DNA of 51,694 nt from JAKAXG01 sp035702985 (GCA_035702985.1 DASSZD010000007.1:1-51694), one strand, 5' to 3'. Shown: positions 23,356-30,867, numbered from the stretch's first letter. Made by a program: numbers and translations. The notes: generated by a model not told the origin, from the sequence alone.

Positions 23356-24068
23356 CGGAGATTCTCCACGCCCGGGCCAAGCTGACCCTGTCCCTGCGGG
23401 TCACCGGCGTCCGACACGACGGCTACCACCTGCTGGAGTCGGAGATGGTCACGCTGGACCTGGCCGACCGGCTCACCGTCGGGCCGGGGGACGGCCTGAC
23501 CGTGACCGGACTGGGCGCCGACGGCCCGGTGCCCGGCGACGACGACAACCTGGTCCGCCGGGCCCTGCGGCTGGTGGGCCGGCAGGCGGAGGTCCACCTG
23601 GACAAGCGGATCCCGACCGGGGCCGGCCTGGGCGGCGGATCGGCGGACGCGGCGGCCATCCTGCGCTGGGCCGGTTGCCGGGACGCCGGCCTGGCCGCCC
23701 GCCTGGGAGCCGACGTGCCTTTCTGCCTGAACGGCGGGCGGGCCCTGGTCAGCGGGGTGGGGGAGGTGGTGCGGCCGCTACCGCTCGAGGAGGTGGCCGG
23801 CCGGGTGTACACCCTGCTGACCCCGCCGTTCCACGTGTCCACCGTGGAGGTGTACCGGGCGTGGGACGCCCTCGGCGGCCCGACCGGCGACCACGGCAAC
23901 GACCTGGAGCCGGCCGCCCTGCACGTCCGGCCGGACCTGGCCGGCTGGCGCGACGCGCTGGGTCAGGCGTCGGGGGAGACCCCGCGCCTGGCCGGCAGCG
24001 GCGGAACCTGGTTCGTGCCGGGGGCCCATCCGGGGCCCGGCCGGCGGGTGGTGAAGGTGGAAGGCTGA
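23352..24068 (+). CDS. ispE: 4-diphosphocytidyl-2-C-methyl-D-erythritol kinase
   Basis: 238 residues from GTG 23352 (4-nt overlap with rsmA). This GHMP kinase phosphorylates CDP-ME in the non-mevalonate isoprenoid pathway. The start is AKLTLSLRVTGVRHDGYHLL and the ATP-binding loop is PTGAGLGGGSADAA. It is about 45 residues shorter than E. coli IspE, and the usual Asn in the AKxNL motif is Thr here. The C-terminal glycine loop is abbreviated to AGSGGTWF. These changes look like divergence in the lineage and not damage, because the frame is intact. Confidence 0.88.
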   Translation: MTEILHARAKLTLSLRVTGVRHDGYHLLESEMVTLDLADRLTVGPGDGLTVTGLGADGPVPGDDDNLVRRALRLVGRQAEVHLDKRIPTGAGLGGGSADAAAILRWAGCRDAGLAARLGADVPFCLNGGRALVSGVGEVVRPLPLEEVAGRVYTLLTPPFHVSTVEVYRAWDALGGPTGDHGNDLEPAALHVRPDLAGWRDALGQASGETPRLAGSGGTWFVPGAHPGPGRRVVKVEG

Positions 24069-24081
24069 AGCGGGCGGCCGG

Positions 24082-24180
24082 CTAACGGCCGGCCCGGCGC
24101 TGCCAGCGCGTGGCCTTCAGCATCTTCTTGTGCTTCTTCTTGCGCATGCGCTTGCGGCGCTTCTTGATCAGCGATCCCAT
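24082..24180 (-). CDS. 30S ribosomal protein bS22 (AURKAIP1/COX24-like, 32 residues)
   Basis: A 32-residue, very basic peptide. The sequence starts MGSLIKKRRKRMRKKKHKKM and ends KATRWQRRAGR. This matches the bS22 protein found near the decoding centre in mycobacterial ribosomes and the bacterial AURKAIP1/COX24 domain (match from memory). The ATG at 24180 is preceded by TAGGTT 11 nt away and has no Shine-Dalgarno sequence. It is convergent with ispE, with 13 bp between stops. Conventional length filters would drop this gene. Confidence 0.85.
   Translation of the reverse strand: MGSLIKKRRKRMRKKKHKKMLKATRWQRRAGR
24092..24097 (-). other. Placeholder withdrawn: part of the bS22 coding sequence
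   Basis: These bases lie within the bS22 gene and hold no separate element; the entry only marks that the promoter of bS22 is at 24192-24197, not here. Confidence 0.05.
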
Positions 24181-24191
24181 GGCGGGAGGTC

Positions 24192-24197
24192 AACCTA
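24192..24197 (-). promoter_or_regulatory. Predicted -10 box of the bS22 gene
   Basis: TAGGTT on the minus strand, 11 nt before the ATG at 24180, giving a leader of only a few nucleotides. Confidence 0.4.
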
Positions 24198-24251
24198 GTG
24201 GCTCGGAGGGGGTTGGAGCCAGCCGACCCGGCTCTGACAGGCTGTGGCGCC

Positions 24252-24722
24252 ATGGGGGTCAACCAGCGCAGCCAGATCAAGATGTCCGCCGAGGAGGTGG
24301 ACCGCTTCCTCCGGGAGGAGCGCACCACCACCATGTGCTCGATGCACCCGGACGGCTCCATCCACGCGGTGGCCATGTGGTACGCCCTGCTCGACGGGGT
24401 CATCACGGTGGAGACCAAGGCCAGGTCCCAGAAGGTCCAGAACCTGCGCCGTGACCCCCGGGTGACGTTCCTGGTGGAGGGCGGTGATACCTACGACCAG
24501 CTGCGCGGCGTGGAGATCGTCGGCCGGGCCCGGATGATCGAGGACCCCGCCGCCATCTGGGACTTCGGGGTGGCCATGTGGGAGCGTTACGTGGGCCCCT
24601 ACGACGACAGTCAGAAGCCGCTGGTGGAGGCCATGATGCGCAAGCGGCTGCTGGTGACCCTGGACGTGGACAAGGTGGTCAGCTGGGACCACCGCAAGCT
24701 GGCCGGCATGGGCGCCGGCTGA
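24252..24722 (+). CDS. PPOX-class flavin/F420-binding split-barrel protein
   Basis: 156 residues. The split beta-barrel pattern is clear: LREERTTTMCSMHPDGSIHA, MWYALLDGVITVETKA, SQKVQNLRRDPRVTFLVEGG and a GVEIVGRARMI strand, with the R/K-rich phosphate-binding strand (KARSQKVQNLRRDPR) of this superfamily. Actinobacterial members with this pattern are usually F420-dependent reductases (FDOR-B) or haem/flavin binders. F420 use is inferred, helped by the convergent FrhB-like gene next door. The ATG at 24252 starts the homology. Confidence 0.8.
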   Translation: MGVNQRSQIKMSAEEVDRFLREERTTTMCSMHPDGSIHAVAMWYALLDGVITVETKARSQKVQNLRRDPRVTFLVEGGDTYDQLRGVEIVGRARMIEDPAAIWDFGVAMWERYVGPYDDSQKPLVEAMMRKRLLVTLDVDKVVSWDHRKLAGMGAG

Positions 24723-24744
24723 ACGCTCCGGCCGGTTCCCGGCG
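24723..24744. terminator. Possible bidirectional hairpin between convergent genes
   Basis: GCCGG (24731-24735) and CCGGC (24739-24743) form a short stem, and the same CCGGC can pair with GCCGG (24748-24752). No T-run follows. Weak call. Confidence 0.25.
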
Positions 24745-25914
24745 CTAGCCGGCGGTGCGGGCCCGGGGCGGCGGCACCCCCACCCGGGGGGCGGCGACCG
24801 CCTGCTCGGGCCAGCGGCGGCGCGACACGGTCGACAGCTTGCGCAGCAGGGCGATGGCCCCCGGGTCGTCGTCGCCCGGGCGGGTCTCGATGACCCCGTC
24901 GGCGATCATCCCGTCGATGACCTCGCGGCCGGCGTCGGTGCGCACGATGGTCAGCGTCCAGTCGTTGAACGCCCCGATACCGCCGGTCGAGATGTCGGCG
25001 TGCTCCGCCGCGAAGTCCGGGCAGGCCTTGCACCCCTCCCGGGTCCAGGCGTGGCACTCCTTCAACGGCACCTCGTGGTAGGCGCCGTCGCGCATCCAGA
25101 TCTGCAGTACGCCCTTGATGTTCATCTTGACGATGTCCTGGCGGACCAGGCCGTACCGGGCTTCGAGCAGCTCCTCGAAGATGGCGTCGTCGAAGGTCTT
25201 GGAGCACAGCAGCCCGATGGAGAGAGCCAGTCTCCGGCCCGGCTTGCCGGCCTTGCGGGCCCGCATCACCCCCGGCACCGACGCCTGGCAGCTCATGCCG
25301 ACCAGGGCCAGCCGCTCGTGACCGGCCTCCACCGCCCGGGCGTAGGCCAGGGTGTTGGCCGAGTAGGTGTAGCGCGAACCGGCCGCGGCCAGGATCTCCT
25401 CCCTGGTGCGGGCCAGGCCGGGCACCGCCTTCCAGGTGCGCCCGTCGCCTTCCAGCATCGACACCAGGGCGGCGTCGATCCGGTCGTTGGCCAGGCACCA
25501 CAGCAGGATGGCCGAGACCAGGCCCCCGTCCTGGCCGGTGGAGTGGATCTCGGGGTCGGTGGCCCGGGCCAGGAACACGTCTTTCGACACCCCGGCCATC
25601 TCGTCCGGTTCCCGTTCCCGCCCGAAGAGGTAGCTGTCTATCTCCGGCTCCCAGTTACGGAACCGGGGGCAGGCCCGGGTGCAGCTGGTGCAGCCCCGCT
25701 GGCCGTGACCGCAGTCGCCGGGGCCCAGCTCCTCCTCCAGGTGGTAGGGCCGGTAGACGCCGTTCTTGTCGTCGTATCCGAGGACGTCGTGCGGGCACGA
25801 GACCACGCAGCCGGCGCACCCGGTGCACAGCCCCGAGGTGACCACCTCGCTGAACAGCTCGGCCCACTGCGCCCGCCAGCGTTCCCGGGCCGGCGGGGTC
25901 TGAGTTGCGCTCAC
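24745..25914 (-). CDS. FrhB/FdhB-like F420-reducing iron-sulfur flavoprotein subunit
   Basis: 389 residues. The N-terminus holds two 4Fe-4S clusters' worth of cysteines: C30, C33, C36, C40 (CTGCAGCVVSCP) and C68, C75, C78, C82 (GHGQRGCTSCTRACPRF). The rest is the coenzyme F420 hydrogenase/dehydrogenase beta-subunit domain, with STGQDGGLVSAILLW, GMSCQASVPGVMRARKAG, LLCSKTFDD and the WTREGCKACPDF block that adds two more cysteines. In archaea such subunits pass electrons between F420 and clusters; here the partner is unknown. TAGCCT 6 nt before the GTG gives a leaderless start. It converges on the PPOX-class gene. Confidence 0.87.
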   Translation of the reverse strand: MSATQTPPARERWRAQWAELFSEVVTSGLCTGCAGCVVSCPHDVLGYDDKNGVYRPYHLEEELGPGDCGHGQRGCTSCTRACPRFRNWEPEIDSYLFGREREPDEMAGVSKDVFLARATDPEIHSTGQDGGLVSAILLWCLANDRIDAALVSMLEGDGRTWKAVPGLARTREEILAAAGSRYTYSANTLAYARAVEAGHERLALVGMSCQASVPGVMRARKAGKPGRRLALSIGLLCSKTFDDAIFEELLEARYGLVRQDIVKMNIKGVLQIWMRDGAYHEVPLKECHAWTREGCKACPDFAAEHADISTGGIGAFNDWTLTIVRTDAGREVIDGMIADGVIETRPGDDDPGAIALLRKLSTVSRRRWPEQAVAAPRVGVPPPRARTAG

Positions 25915-25920
25915 GCCAGG

Positions 25921-25926
25921 AGGCTA
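25921..25926 (-). promoter_or_regulatory. Predicted -10 box of the FrhB-like gene (leaderless)
   Basis: TAGCCT on the minus strand, 6 nt before the GTG at 25914. Confidence 0.5.
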
Positions 25927-25993
25927 GTTCGCCGGCGCGGGCCGGCCCAGTTTCCGGCCCCGGCCGACCCCGGAGCCGGTTCGTCCACCCGGC

Positions 25994-26413
25994 TCAGACC
26001 CACACGACGCCGGTGGGTTCCGGCTCGCCGGCCGTCTCGCAGGTGGGACACCACCAGCGGGCCACCATGGGGGTGCCGCAGGCGGCGTGGCCCGGCGTCT
26101 CGGCCGGCCCGCCCCCGTGGTCGGCGCTCCACTGCGACAGGAGGCGGACCGCCCCCCCGAGGCCCCGGCCGGCGGCGGTGAGCTCGTAGGCGTAGCGGAC
26201 CGGCCTCCTCGAGTACGGAACGGCCAGGATCAGCCGGTCGGCCTCCAGTTGGCGCAGTCGGGCGGTGAGGACGTTGGTGGCGATGCCGGCCACCGCTCCC
26301 TGCAGGTCGCCGAAACGGCGGGGCCCGTCCATGAGGGCTTCGACCAGGAGCAGCGACCAGCGGTCGCCCACCAGGGCCAGGGCCCCGGCGAGGGGGGTGG
26401 GCGGCGCGGGCAC
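25994..26413 (-). CDS. HxlR-family transcriptional regulator with C-terminal Cys motif
   Basis: 139 residues from GTG 26413. The winged-helix core is typical of HxlR: LVGDRWSLLLVEALMDGPRRF, then GIATNVLTARLRQLEADRLI and YELTAAGRGL. The cysteine often found before the first helix is absent, but a C-terminal tail carries CGTPMVARWWCPTCE, a possible zinc ribbon or thiol sensor. The start is chosen where family homology begins; AAGG 5 nt upstream is a weak ribosome site. It is divergent from the protease gene, with a near-perfect operator between them (26497-26523), so it probably represses that gene and perhaps itself. Confidence 0.85.
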   Translation of the reverse strand: MPAPPTPLAGALALVGDRWSLLLVEALMDGPRRFGDLQGAVAGIATNVLTARLRQLEADRLILAVPYSRRPVRYAYELTAAGRGLGGAVRLLSQWSADHGGGPAETPGHAACGTPMVARWWCPTCETAGEPEPTGVVWV

Positions 26414-26494
26414 GGGGACCTTTTTACTCCTTCGTCGGGGGCGGATTCGGGGAACGGGCGGCCATTTCCGTGCTCCCCGGCGGTGTGGCACTGG

Positions 26495-26500
26495 TATAGT
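26495..26500 (+). promoter_or_regulatory. Predicted -10 box of the HtrA-like gene
   Basis: TATAGT overlaps the left edge of the HxlR operator, so repressor binding would block polymerase. Transcription would begin near 26507 within the operator. Confidence 0.55.
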
Positions 26501-26523
26501 CAGTTGCAGATTGCAAGTTACTA
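26497..26523. promoter_or_regulatory. HxlR-type operator (27-bp imperfect palindrome)
   Basis: Half-sites TAGTCAGTTGCA and TGCAAGTTACTA are separated by GAT; 10 of 12 positions are symmetric. It lies between the divergent HxlR regulator and the protease gene and overlaps the -10 box. The TTGCA core with flanking AGT/ACT is like operators described for HxlR-type repressors. The stretch is far more AT-rich than the surrounding DNA. Confidence 0.75.
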
Positions 26524-26534
26524 GGAGGCTGGCC

Positions 26535-27425
26535 ATGACAGCGATGCAGGACACGGAGTCGGCGGTCAGAGCGGTGGCCGGACGGACCGCCCCGGGGGTG
26601 GTCCGGATCGGGCGGGACGGGGGCCGGGGGGCGGGGGTGGTGCTCCGGCCCGGGCTGGTGGTCACCAGCGCCCACAACCTGCGGGGGCCGTCGGTCACCG
26701 TGGGCTTCGGCGACGGCAGGACGGCCACCGGCCAGGTCAAGGGGGTCGACGGGGAGGGCGACCTGGCCGTAGTCGCCGTCGACACCGGCCCGGCGCCGGC
26801 CGTGCCGTGGCCCGCCGTGCCGGCCGGCCACCCCGAGATCGGCCAGGCCGTCTTCGCGGTCAGCCTCCTGCCCGGCGGCGGGTACCGGGTGACCGCCGGG
26901 CACGTGTGCGCGGTGGGGGCGGCCTTCCGGGGTCCCCGGGGCCGGCTCATCACCGACGGCGTGGAGCACACCGCCGTAGTGGGGCGAGGCTCGTCGGGCG
27001 GCCCGGTGGTCGACGCCGCGGGCAACCTGATCGGCATCAACACCCACCGCCCCGGCGACGGTCTGTACCTGGCCATCCCGGCCACCGAGTCGGTGCGGGC
27101 CACGGTGGAGGCGCTGGCCCGGGGGGAGGCCCCGGCCCGCCGAAGGCTAGGGGTGGCCCTGGCCCCGCCCCACGTGGCCCGCCGGTTGCGGGCGGCGGTC
27201 GGCCTCGAACCCCGGGACGGGATGCTGGTGCGGGAGGTCGAGCCTGACAGCCCGGCGGCGGCCGCCGGGCTCCAGCGGGGCGACCTGATAGTGGCCGTGG
27301 GCGATCAGCCGGTCGACTCGCTGGACCCGCTGCTCGCGGCGGTGGAATCGGCCGGGCCGACCCTGGCCCTGACCGTGGTGCGGGGGGTGGAGGAGATCCG
27401 GGTCGAACTGCGCTTCGAGGGCTGA
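26535..27425 (+). CDS. Cytoplasmic HtrA/DegP-like serine protease with one PDZ domain
   Basis: 296 residues. The trypsin-like domain (about 10-175) has the catalytic triad His47 (VTSAHN), Asp76 (GEGDLAVV) and Ser154 (GRGSSGGPVV). A single PDZ domain follows (about 190-295; GMLVREVEPDSPAAAAGLQRGDLIVAVGD). Unlike most HtrA proteins it has no signal peptide or membrane anchor, so it should act in the cytoplasm. The ATG is well supported by AGGAGG 6 nt upstream. Control by the divergent HxlR regulator is inferred. Its last 121 bp overlap the 3' end of the convergent TetR gene. Confidence 0.88.
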   Translation: MTAMQDTESAVRAVAGRTAPGVVRIGRDGGRGAGVVLRPGLVVTSAHNLRGPSVTVGFGDGRTATGQVKGVDGEGDLAVVAVDTGPAPAVPWPAVPAGHPEIGQAVFAVSLLPGGGYRVTAGHVCAVGAAFRGPRGRLITDGVEHTAVVGRGSSGGPVVDAAGNLIGINTHRPGDGLYLAIPATESVRATVEALARGEAPARRRLGVALAPPHVARRLRAAVGLEPRDGMLVREVEPDSPAAAAGLQRGDLIVAVGDQPVDSLDPLLAAVESAGPTLALTVVRGVEEIRVELRFEG

Positions 27426-28099
27426 CCGCCCGGCCCGGTCGGCGCCGCCCCGAGCGGTGACGAGACGAGCGGGCCGATCACCGCGCTCAGGGACCGGCGC
27501 ATCCGGTCCCGGTCCCCGGCCTCCTGGTCGGTGATCCCGCCGAGCAGGCCGGGGGCCAGCAGCAGCGACAGCCCGAGGCGGATCAGGGCCTCGGCCACCG
27601 CCTCCACCCGGGGCCCGTCGGCCGGGTCGAGGTCCCGGCCGACCAGGCTCTCGTAGCTCTCCACCAGGGCCCGGCGACCGGCCCGCAGGAACGACTCCGA
27701 GCCCACCAGGGCCAGGGCCGCCGCCGGGTCGGTCCCGAGCAGCCGGGGCAGTGGCGACACCCGCACCAGGTCCAGGCCGACGACGAACCCCTCCACCACC
27801 TTGGCCTCGAACGGCTCCACCCGCTGGACGGCCCCGGCGACGGCCGAGAAGAACCTCCGGGCGTCGCGGACCAGGGCGGCGCGGACCAGCTGGTCGCGGC
27901 TTTCGAACCGGCGGTAAACGGTGGCCCGGGCCAGCCCGCACCGGGCCGCCACGTCGTCCATGCTCCACCTGCGCAGGCCATAGGCGGCGATCAGCTCGCT
28001 GGTGGCGTCGATCAGGGCGTCGGCCCCGCCGTCGTCGTCGGCCAGCAGGGCCCGGGTGAGTATGTCGTCCAGATCGGGGACCCCCGGGCGCCGGCCCAT
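27305..28099 (-). CDS. TetR-family transcriptional regulator
   Basis: 264 residues. The HTH (about residues 27-73) reads ALIDATSELIAAYGLRRWSM, then VAARCGLARATVYRRFESRD, a typical TetR N-terminus, preceded by a 25-residue acidic extension. The ligand-binding domain is helical. The C-terminal ~45 residues (after LVSSPLGAAPTG) are Ser/Thr/Arg-rich, unlike the family, and lie in the 121-bp overlap with the protease gene. Its ATG overlaps the stop of the MpaB-type gene by one nucleotide (TGATG), so it is co-transcribed with that gene and likely controls it. Confidence 0.88.
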   Translation of the reverse strand: MGRRPGVPDLDDILTRALLADDDGGADALIDATSELIAAYGLRRWSMDDVAARCGLARATVYRRFESRDQLVRAALVRDARRFFSAVAGAVQRVEPFEAKVVEGFVVGLDLVRVSPLPRLLGTDPAAALALVGSESFLRAGRRALVESYESLVGRDLDPADGPRVEAVAEALIRLGLSLLLAPGLLGGITDQEAGDRDRMRRSLSAVIGPLVSSPLGAAPTGPGGQPSKRSSTRISSTPRTTVRARVGPADSTAASSGSSESTG

Positions 28100-28986
28100 C
28101 AGGCCGCCCCGCCCATCGACGCCCGCTCGGCCTCCCGCCGGGCCCGGTAGCCGGCTGCCGCCGTCGGCCCGTACCGCAGGCCGGCGGGCAGGTTGGTCCA
28201 CGACAACCGGACGGTCGCTTGCAGGATGCGGTACTGGACCTCCTCGTCGGGTCGCCACGGGATCGAGAACCGCCGCCGCAGCGACGCCGGCAGGCCCCCG
28301 ATGGCCGTGAGGCGCAGCACCGGATTGACCACCAGCGGCTGTAGCGGGCGGGTCCAGGCCGGCAGGAAACCGACCTGCGAGCGCCGGTCGTGCAGGGCCA
28401 TGTCCACGGCCCGCTCGGCGGCCGGCGTCATCTCCAGGACCCGGTCCAGGTGGTGTTCCCATTCGGCCCGGAACGCCGGGTAGTCGGCGGGGACGGGACG
28501 CATGGACACCCCGTAGCGGCGGTACCACTCCACGCCGTCCAGATACATCTCCTCCCTCTCGGGGCCGGTCAGGGTCCGCCGGTCGAAGCGGTCGGCCACC
28601 TGCTCGGCGGCGTGCTGGAAGGTGGCATGGGCCCACCAGAACGTCGACGGGTCCAGGGCCCGATAGGGCCGGCCCCGGTGGTCCACCCCCCGGATGTTGC
28701 GGTGGTAGTCCCTGACCCGCCTGCCGATCACCTCCGGGGCCGGGTCGTATATGACCCCCATGATCTGGGGCACCGAGCGGATGATCCGGTCCCACGGATC
28801 GGAGAAGAAGTTGGAGTGCTGGGCCACCCCGGCCCCGATGCCCGGGTGCATCAGCTGCAGGATCCCGGTGGCCAGCCCGGTGAACGCCATGCGGTGGTCC
28901 CCGGCGTAGTGCCACAGGAGCGAGCCCGGCCCCACCGGTCGGGGCGGGAACCGGTGCCGTTCGGGCGGCGGGACAGTGTGAGACAT
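28099..28986 (-). CDS. MpaB/rubber-oxygenase-like protein (DUF2236)
   Basis: 295 residues from ATG 28986. The DUF2236 pattern is visible: GPGSLLWHYAGDHRMAFTG, LQLMHPGIGAGVAQHSNFF, then WWAHATFQHAAEQVADRF and EEMYLDGVEWYRRYGVSMRP. His residues in MHPGIGAGV, AHATF and the helix after it are candidate haem ligands by analogy with latex-clearing protein and MpaB. Members act as haem oxygenases or tautomerase-like enzymes in several pathways; the substrate here is unknown. TATTAT 7 nt before the ATG gives a leaderless start and overlaps a palindrome. The TetR gene follows with a 1-nt overlap. Confidence 0.85.
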   Translation of the reverse strand: MSHTVPPPERHRFPPRPVGPGSLLWHYAGDHRMAFTGLATGILQLMHPGIGAGVAQHSNFFSDPWDRIIRSVPQIMGVIYDPAPEVIGRRVRDYHRNIRGVDHRGRPYRALDPSTFWWAHATFQHAAEQVADRFDRRTLTGPEREEMYLDGVEWYRRYGVSMRPVPADYPAFRAEWEHHLDRVLEMTPAAERAVDMALHDRRSQVGFLPAWTRPLQPLVVNPVLRLTAIGGLPASLRRRFSIPWRPDEEVQYRILQATVRLSWTNLPAGLRYGPTAAAGYRARREAERASMGGAA

Positions 28987-28989
28987 ATG

Positions 28990-29002
28990 GACGATAATAG
29001 TC
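28990..29002. promoter_or_regulatory. Candidate TetR operator over the MpaB-type promoter
   Basis: The 13-bp sequence GACGATAATAGTC is an imperfect palindrome (GAC-n-AT-n-AT-n-GTC). It fully covers the predicted -10 box of the MpaB-type/TetR operon. Confidence 0.5.
28994..28999 (-). promoter_or_regulatory. Predicted -10 box of the MpaB-type/TetR operon (leaderless)
   Basis: TATTAT on the minus strand, 7 nt before the ATG at 28986. Confidence 0.55.
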
Positions 29003-29077
29003 TCAATGTCGCGGCGACCGGCGACCCGGGATCGGCGGGGGCGGGTCGCTCCCGCCCGGTCGGGGAAGAATGCCGGG

Positions 29078-29926
29078 ATGAGGATCTCGGTGCTCGGTAT
29101 GGGAAACATGGGAGTGGCGATGGCGGCCCGTCTGGCCGCCGGCGGCCACGACGTGACGGTGTGGAACCGTTCTCCGGGCAAGGCCGGCCCCGCCGTCGAA
29201 GCGGGGGCCCGGCAGGCCGGTTCCCTCGAGGAGGCCGTCTCGTCGTCGGAGGTGACCATCACCATGCTGAGCGCCGACGACGCCGTACGGGCGGTGGCGC
29301 TGGGCGACGGCGGGGTGCGGGCGTTCCTGCCGTCCACCGCCGTATATGTGGACTCCTCGACCATCTCCCCCGAGACGTCGGCCGAGCTGGCCGGCCGGTT
29401 CGAGCAGTTCGTCGCCATGCCCGTCCTGGGCAGCCCCGAGGCCGTGCGGGGCGGGTCGGCGGCCTACCTGGCCGGCGGTCCCCGGGACGCCCTCGAGCGT
29501 CTGGAGCCGGTGACGGCCACGCTGACCGACAAGTTGACCCGGTTCGGGACCGCCTCGCTGGCCCTGGCCGCCAAGGTCACCGCCAACTTCCTGCTGCTGG
29601 GGGGCCTGGCCGTGCTGGCCGAAGCGTTCGAGATCGGCCGGGCCGGCGGGCTGGACGACGACCAGCTGAAGGCCATTTTCGCCGAGAGCCCGCTGGTGGC
29701 CCCCGGTCTGCGCAACCGTTTCGACACCGTCCTGGCCAAGTCGACCGAGGGCTGGTTCCCGATGACCCTGGGGGCCAAGGACGCCGGCCTGGCGGTCGAG
29801 CAGGCGGCCGGAGCCGGTCGCGACCTGGCTGTGGCGTCGACGGTGCGGGCCCTGCTGGAGTCGGGGGCGGCCGGCCCGCTCGCCGACGCCGACGTGGCTG
29901 CTGTGGCCCGGCTGTACGGCGAATAG
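29078..29926 (+). CDS. NAD(P)-dependent beta-hydroxyacid dehydrogenase (HIBADH/6PGDH-like)
   Basis: 282 residues. The Rossmann motif is GMGNMG (7-12). The substrate motif VDSSTISPET (91-100) and the catalytic AKVTANF with Lys166 and Asn170 match 3-hydroxyisobutyrate dehydrogenase-type enzymes, including glyoxylate/succinic-semialdehyde reductases and imine reductases. Substrate unknown. The start is chosen at ATG 29078, where the Rossmann strand begins; AAGAAT lies 6 nt upstream and may be a leaderless -10 box. The aldo/keto reductase gene follows after 10 bp. Confidence 0.9.
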   Translation: MRISVLGMGNMGVAMAARLAAGGHDVTVWNRSPGKAGPAVEAGARQAGSLEEAVSSSEVTITMLSADDAVRAVALGDGGVRAFLPSTAVYVDSSTISPETSAELAGRFEQFVAMPVLGSPEAVRGGSAAYLAGGPRDALERLEPVTATLTDKLTRFGTASLALAAKVTANFLLLGGLAVLAEAFEIGRAGGLDDDQLKAIFAESPLVAPGLRNRFDTVLAKSTEGWFPMTLGAKDAGLAVEQAAGAGRDLAVASTVRALLESGAAGPLADADVAAVARLYGE

Positions 29927-29929
29927 GGT
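29924..29929 (+). promoter_or_regulatory. Predicted -10 box of the aldo/keto reductase gene (leaderless)
   Basis: TAGGGT, 7 nt before the ATG at 29937; it contains the stop codon of the preceding gene. Confidence 0.35.
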
Positions 29930-29936
29930 CGCGGGC

Positions 29937-30815
29937 ATGCTCGAGCTCCAGCCCTTCGGGTCCACCGGTCACGACAGCTCGCGGGTCATCTTCGGGGGGG
30001 CGGCCCTGGGCCGGGTGGACCAGCCGACCGCCGACCGGGTCCTGGACCTGGTCTCCGGCTACGGGGTCAACCATCTGGACACAGCCGCCGACTACGGCGA
30101 CTCGGAGTTGCGCATCGGGCCGTGGTTGGCGGGCCGGCGGGAGGCGTTCTTCCTGGCCACCAAGACCTCCGAACGCAGCGGTAGCGGGGCCCGGGCCAGC
30201 CTGGAACGGTCCCTCGGGCGCCTCGGCGTGGACTCGGTAGACCTTATCCAGCTGCACAACCTGGTCGAGCCCGAGGAATGGGAGCAGGCCCACGGGCCGG
30301 GCGGGGCGCTCGAGGCCCTGGTCCGGGCCCGGGACGAGGGGCTGGTCCGTTTCATCGGCGTCACCGGCCACGGGCTGCGGATACCCGGGATGCACCTGCG
30401 GGCGCTGGAGCGGTTCGACTACGCCTCGGTCCTGTTCCCCTACAACCACCAGCTGCTGTCCGACCCGGGCTACCGCCACGACGCCGAGAGGCTGATCGAG
30501 GTGGCCTCCGAGCGGGGAGTGGCGCTTCAGACCATCAAGTCCATCGCCCGGCGCCGCTGGCCCGAAGCCCCCCGGGACCGGCGCAGCTGGTACCAGCCGC
30601 TGGAGGAGGACGACGCCATCACCCGGGCGGTGCACTACGTGCTCGGCCGCCCGGGGCTGTTCCTGCTCAGCACCAGCGACTACGAGCGGCTGCCGGCCGT
30701 GCTGGAGGCGGCGTCGGCCCCGGCGGCCCCCCCGAGCGACGAGGAGATGGTGGCGGACGCCCGGCGGTTGGAGATGGCCCCGCTGTTCGACGGGGACGCC
30801 CTGGAGCGCATCTGA
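29937..30815 (+). CDS. Aldo/keto reductase family protein
   Basis: 292 residues of the TIM-barrel AKR fold. The catalytic tetrad is Asp48 (NHLDTAADYG), Tyr53, Lys76 (FLATKTS) and His107 (DLIQLHNL). The coenzyme-binding C-terminus is less typical (LLSTSDYERLPAVLEAA), a form found in iron-sulfur-less relatives of the 'predicted aldo/keto reductase' group. It reduces carbonyl groups with NADPH; the substrate is unknown. The ATG is 10 bp after the upstream dehydrogenase and the two are likely co-transcribed. Confidence 0.9.
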   Translation: MLELQPFGSTGHDSSRVIFGGAALGRVDQPTADRVLDLVSGYGVNHLDTAADYGDSELRIGPWLAGRREAFFLATKTSERSGSGARASLERSLGRLGVDSVDLIQLHNLVEPEEWEQAHGPGGALEALVRARDEGLVRFIGVTGHGLRIPGMHLRALERFDYASVLFPYNHQLLSDPGYRHDAERLIEVASERGVALQTIKSIARRRWPEAPRDRRSWYQPLEEDDAITRAVHYVLGRPGLFLLSTSDYERLPAVLEAASAPAAPPSDEEMVADARRLEMAPLFDGDALERI

Positions 30816-30867
30816 CGCAGCCCGCCCCGGTGCCGTCGCGGCGAGCGCGCCGTCTCAGCCGGCGGGC

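Noticed and set aside
24092..24097. A separate promoter or site inside the bS22 gene
   Set aside because: The low-confidence feature entry at these bases is not an element: they belong to the bS22 coding sequence, and the promoter box is at 24192-24197. Ignore that entry.
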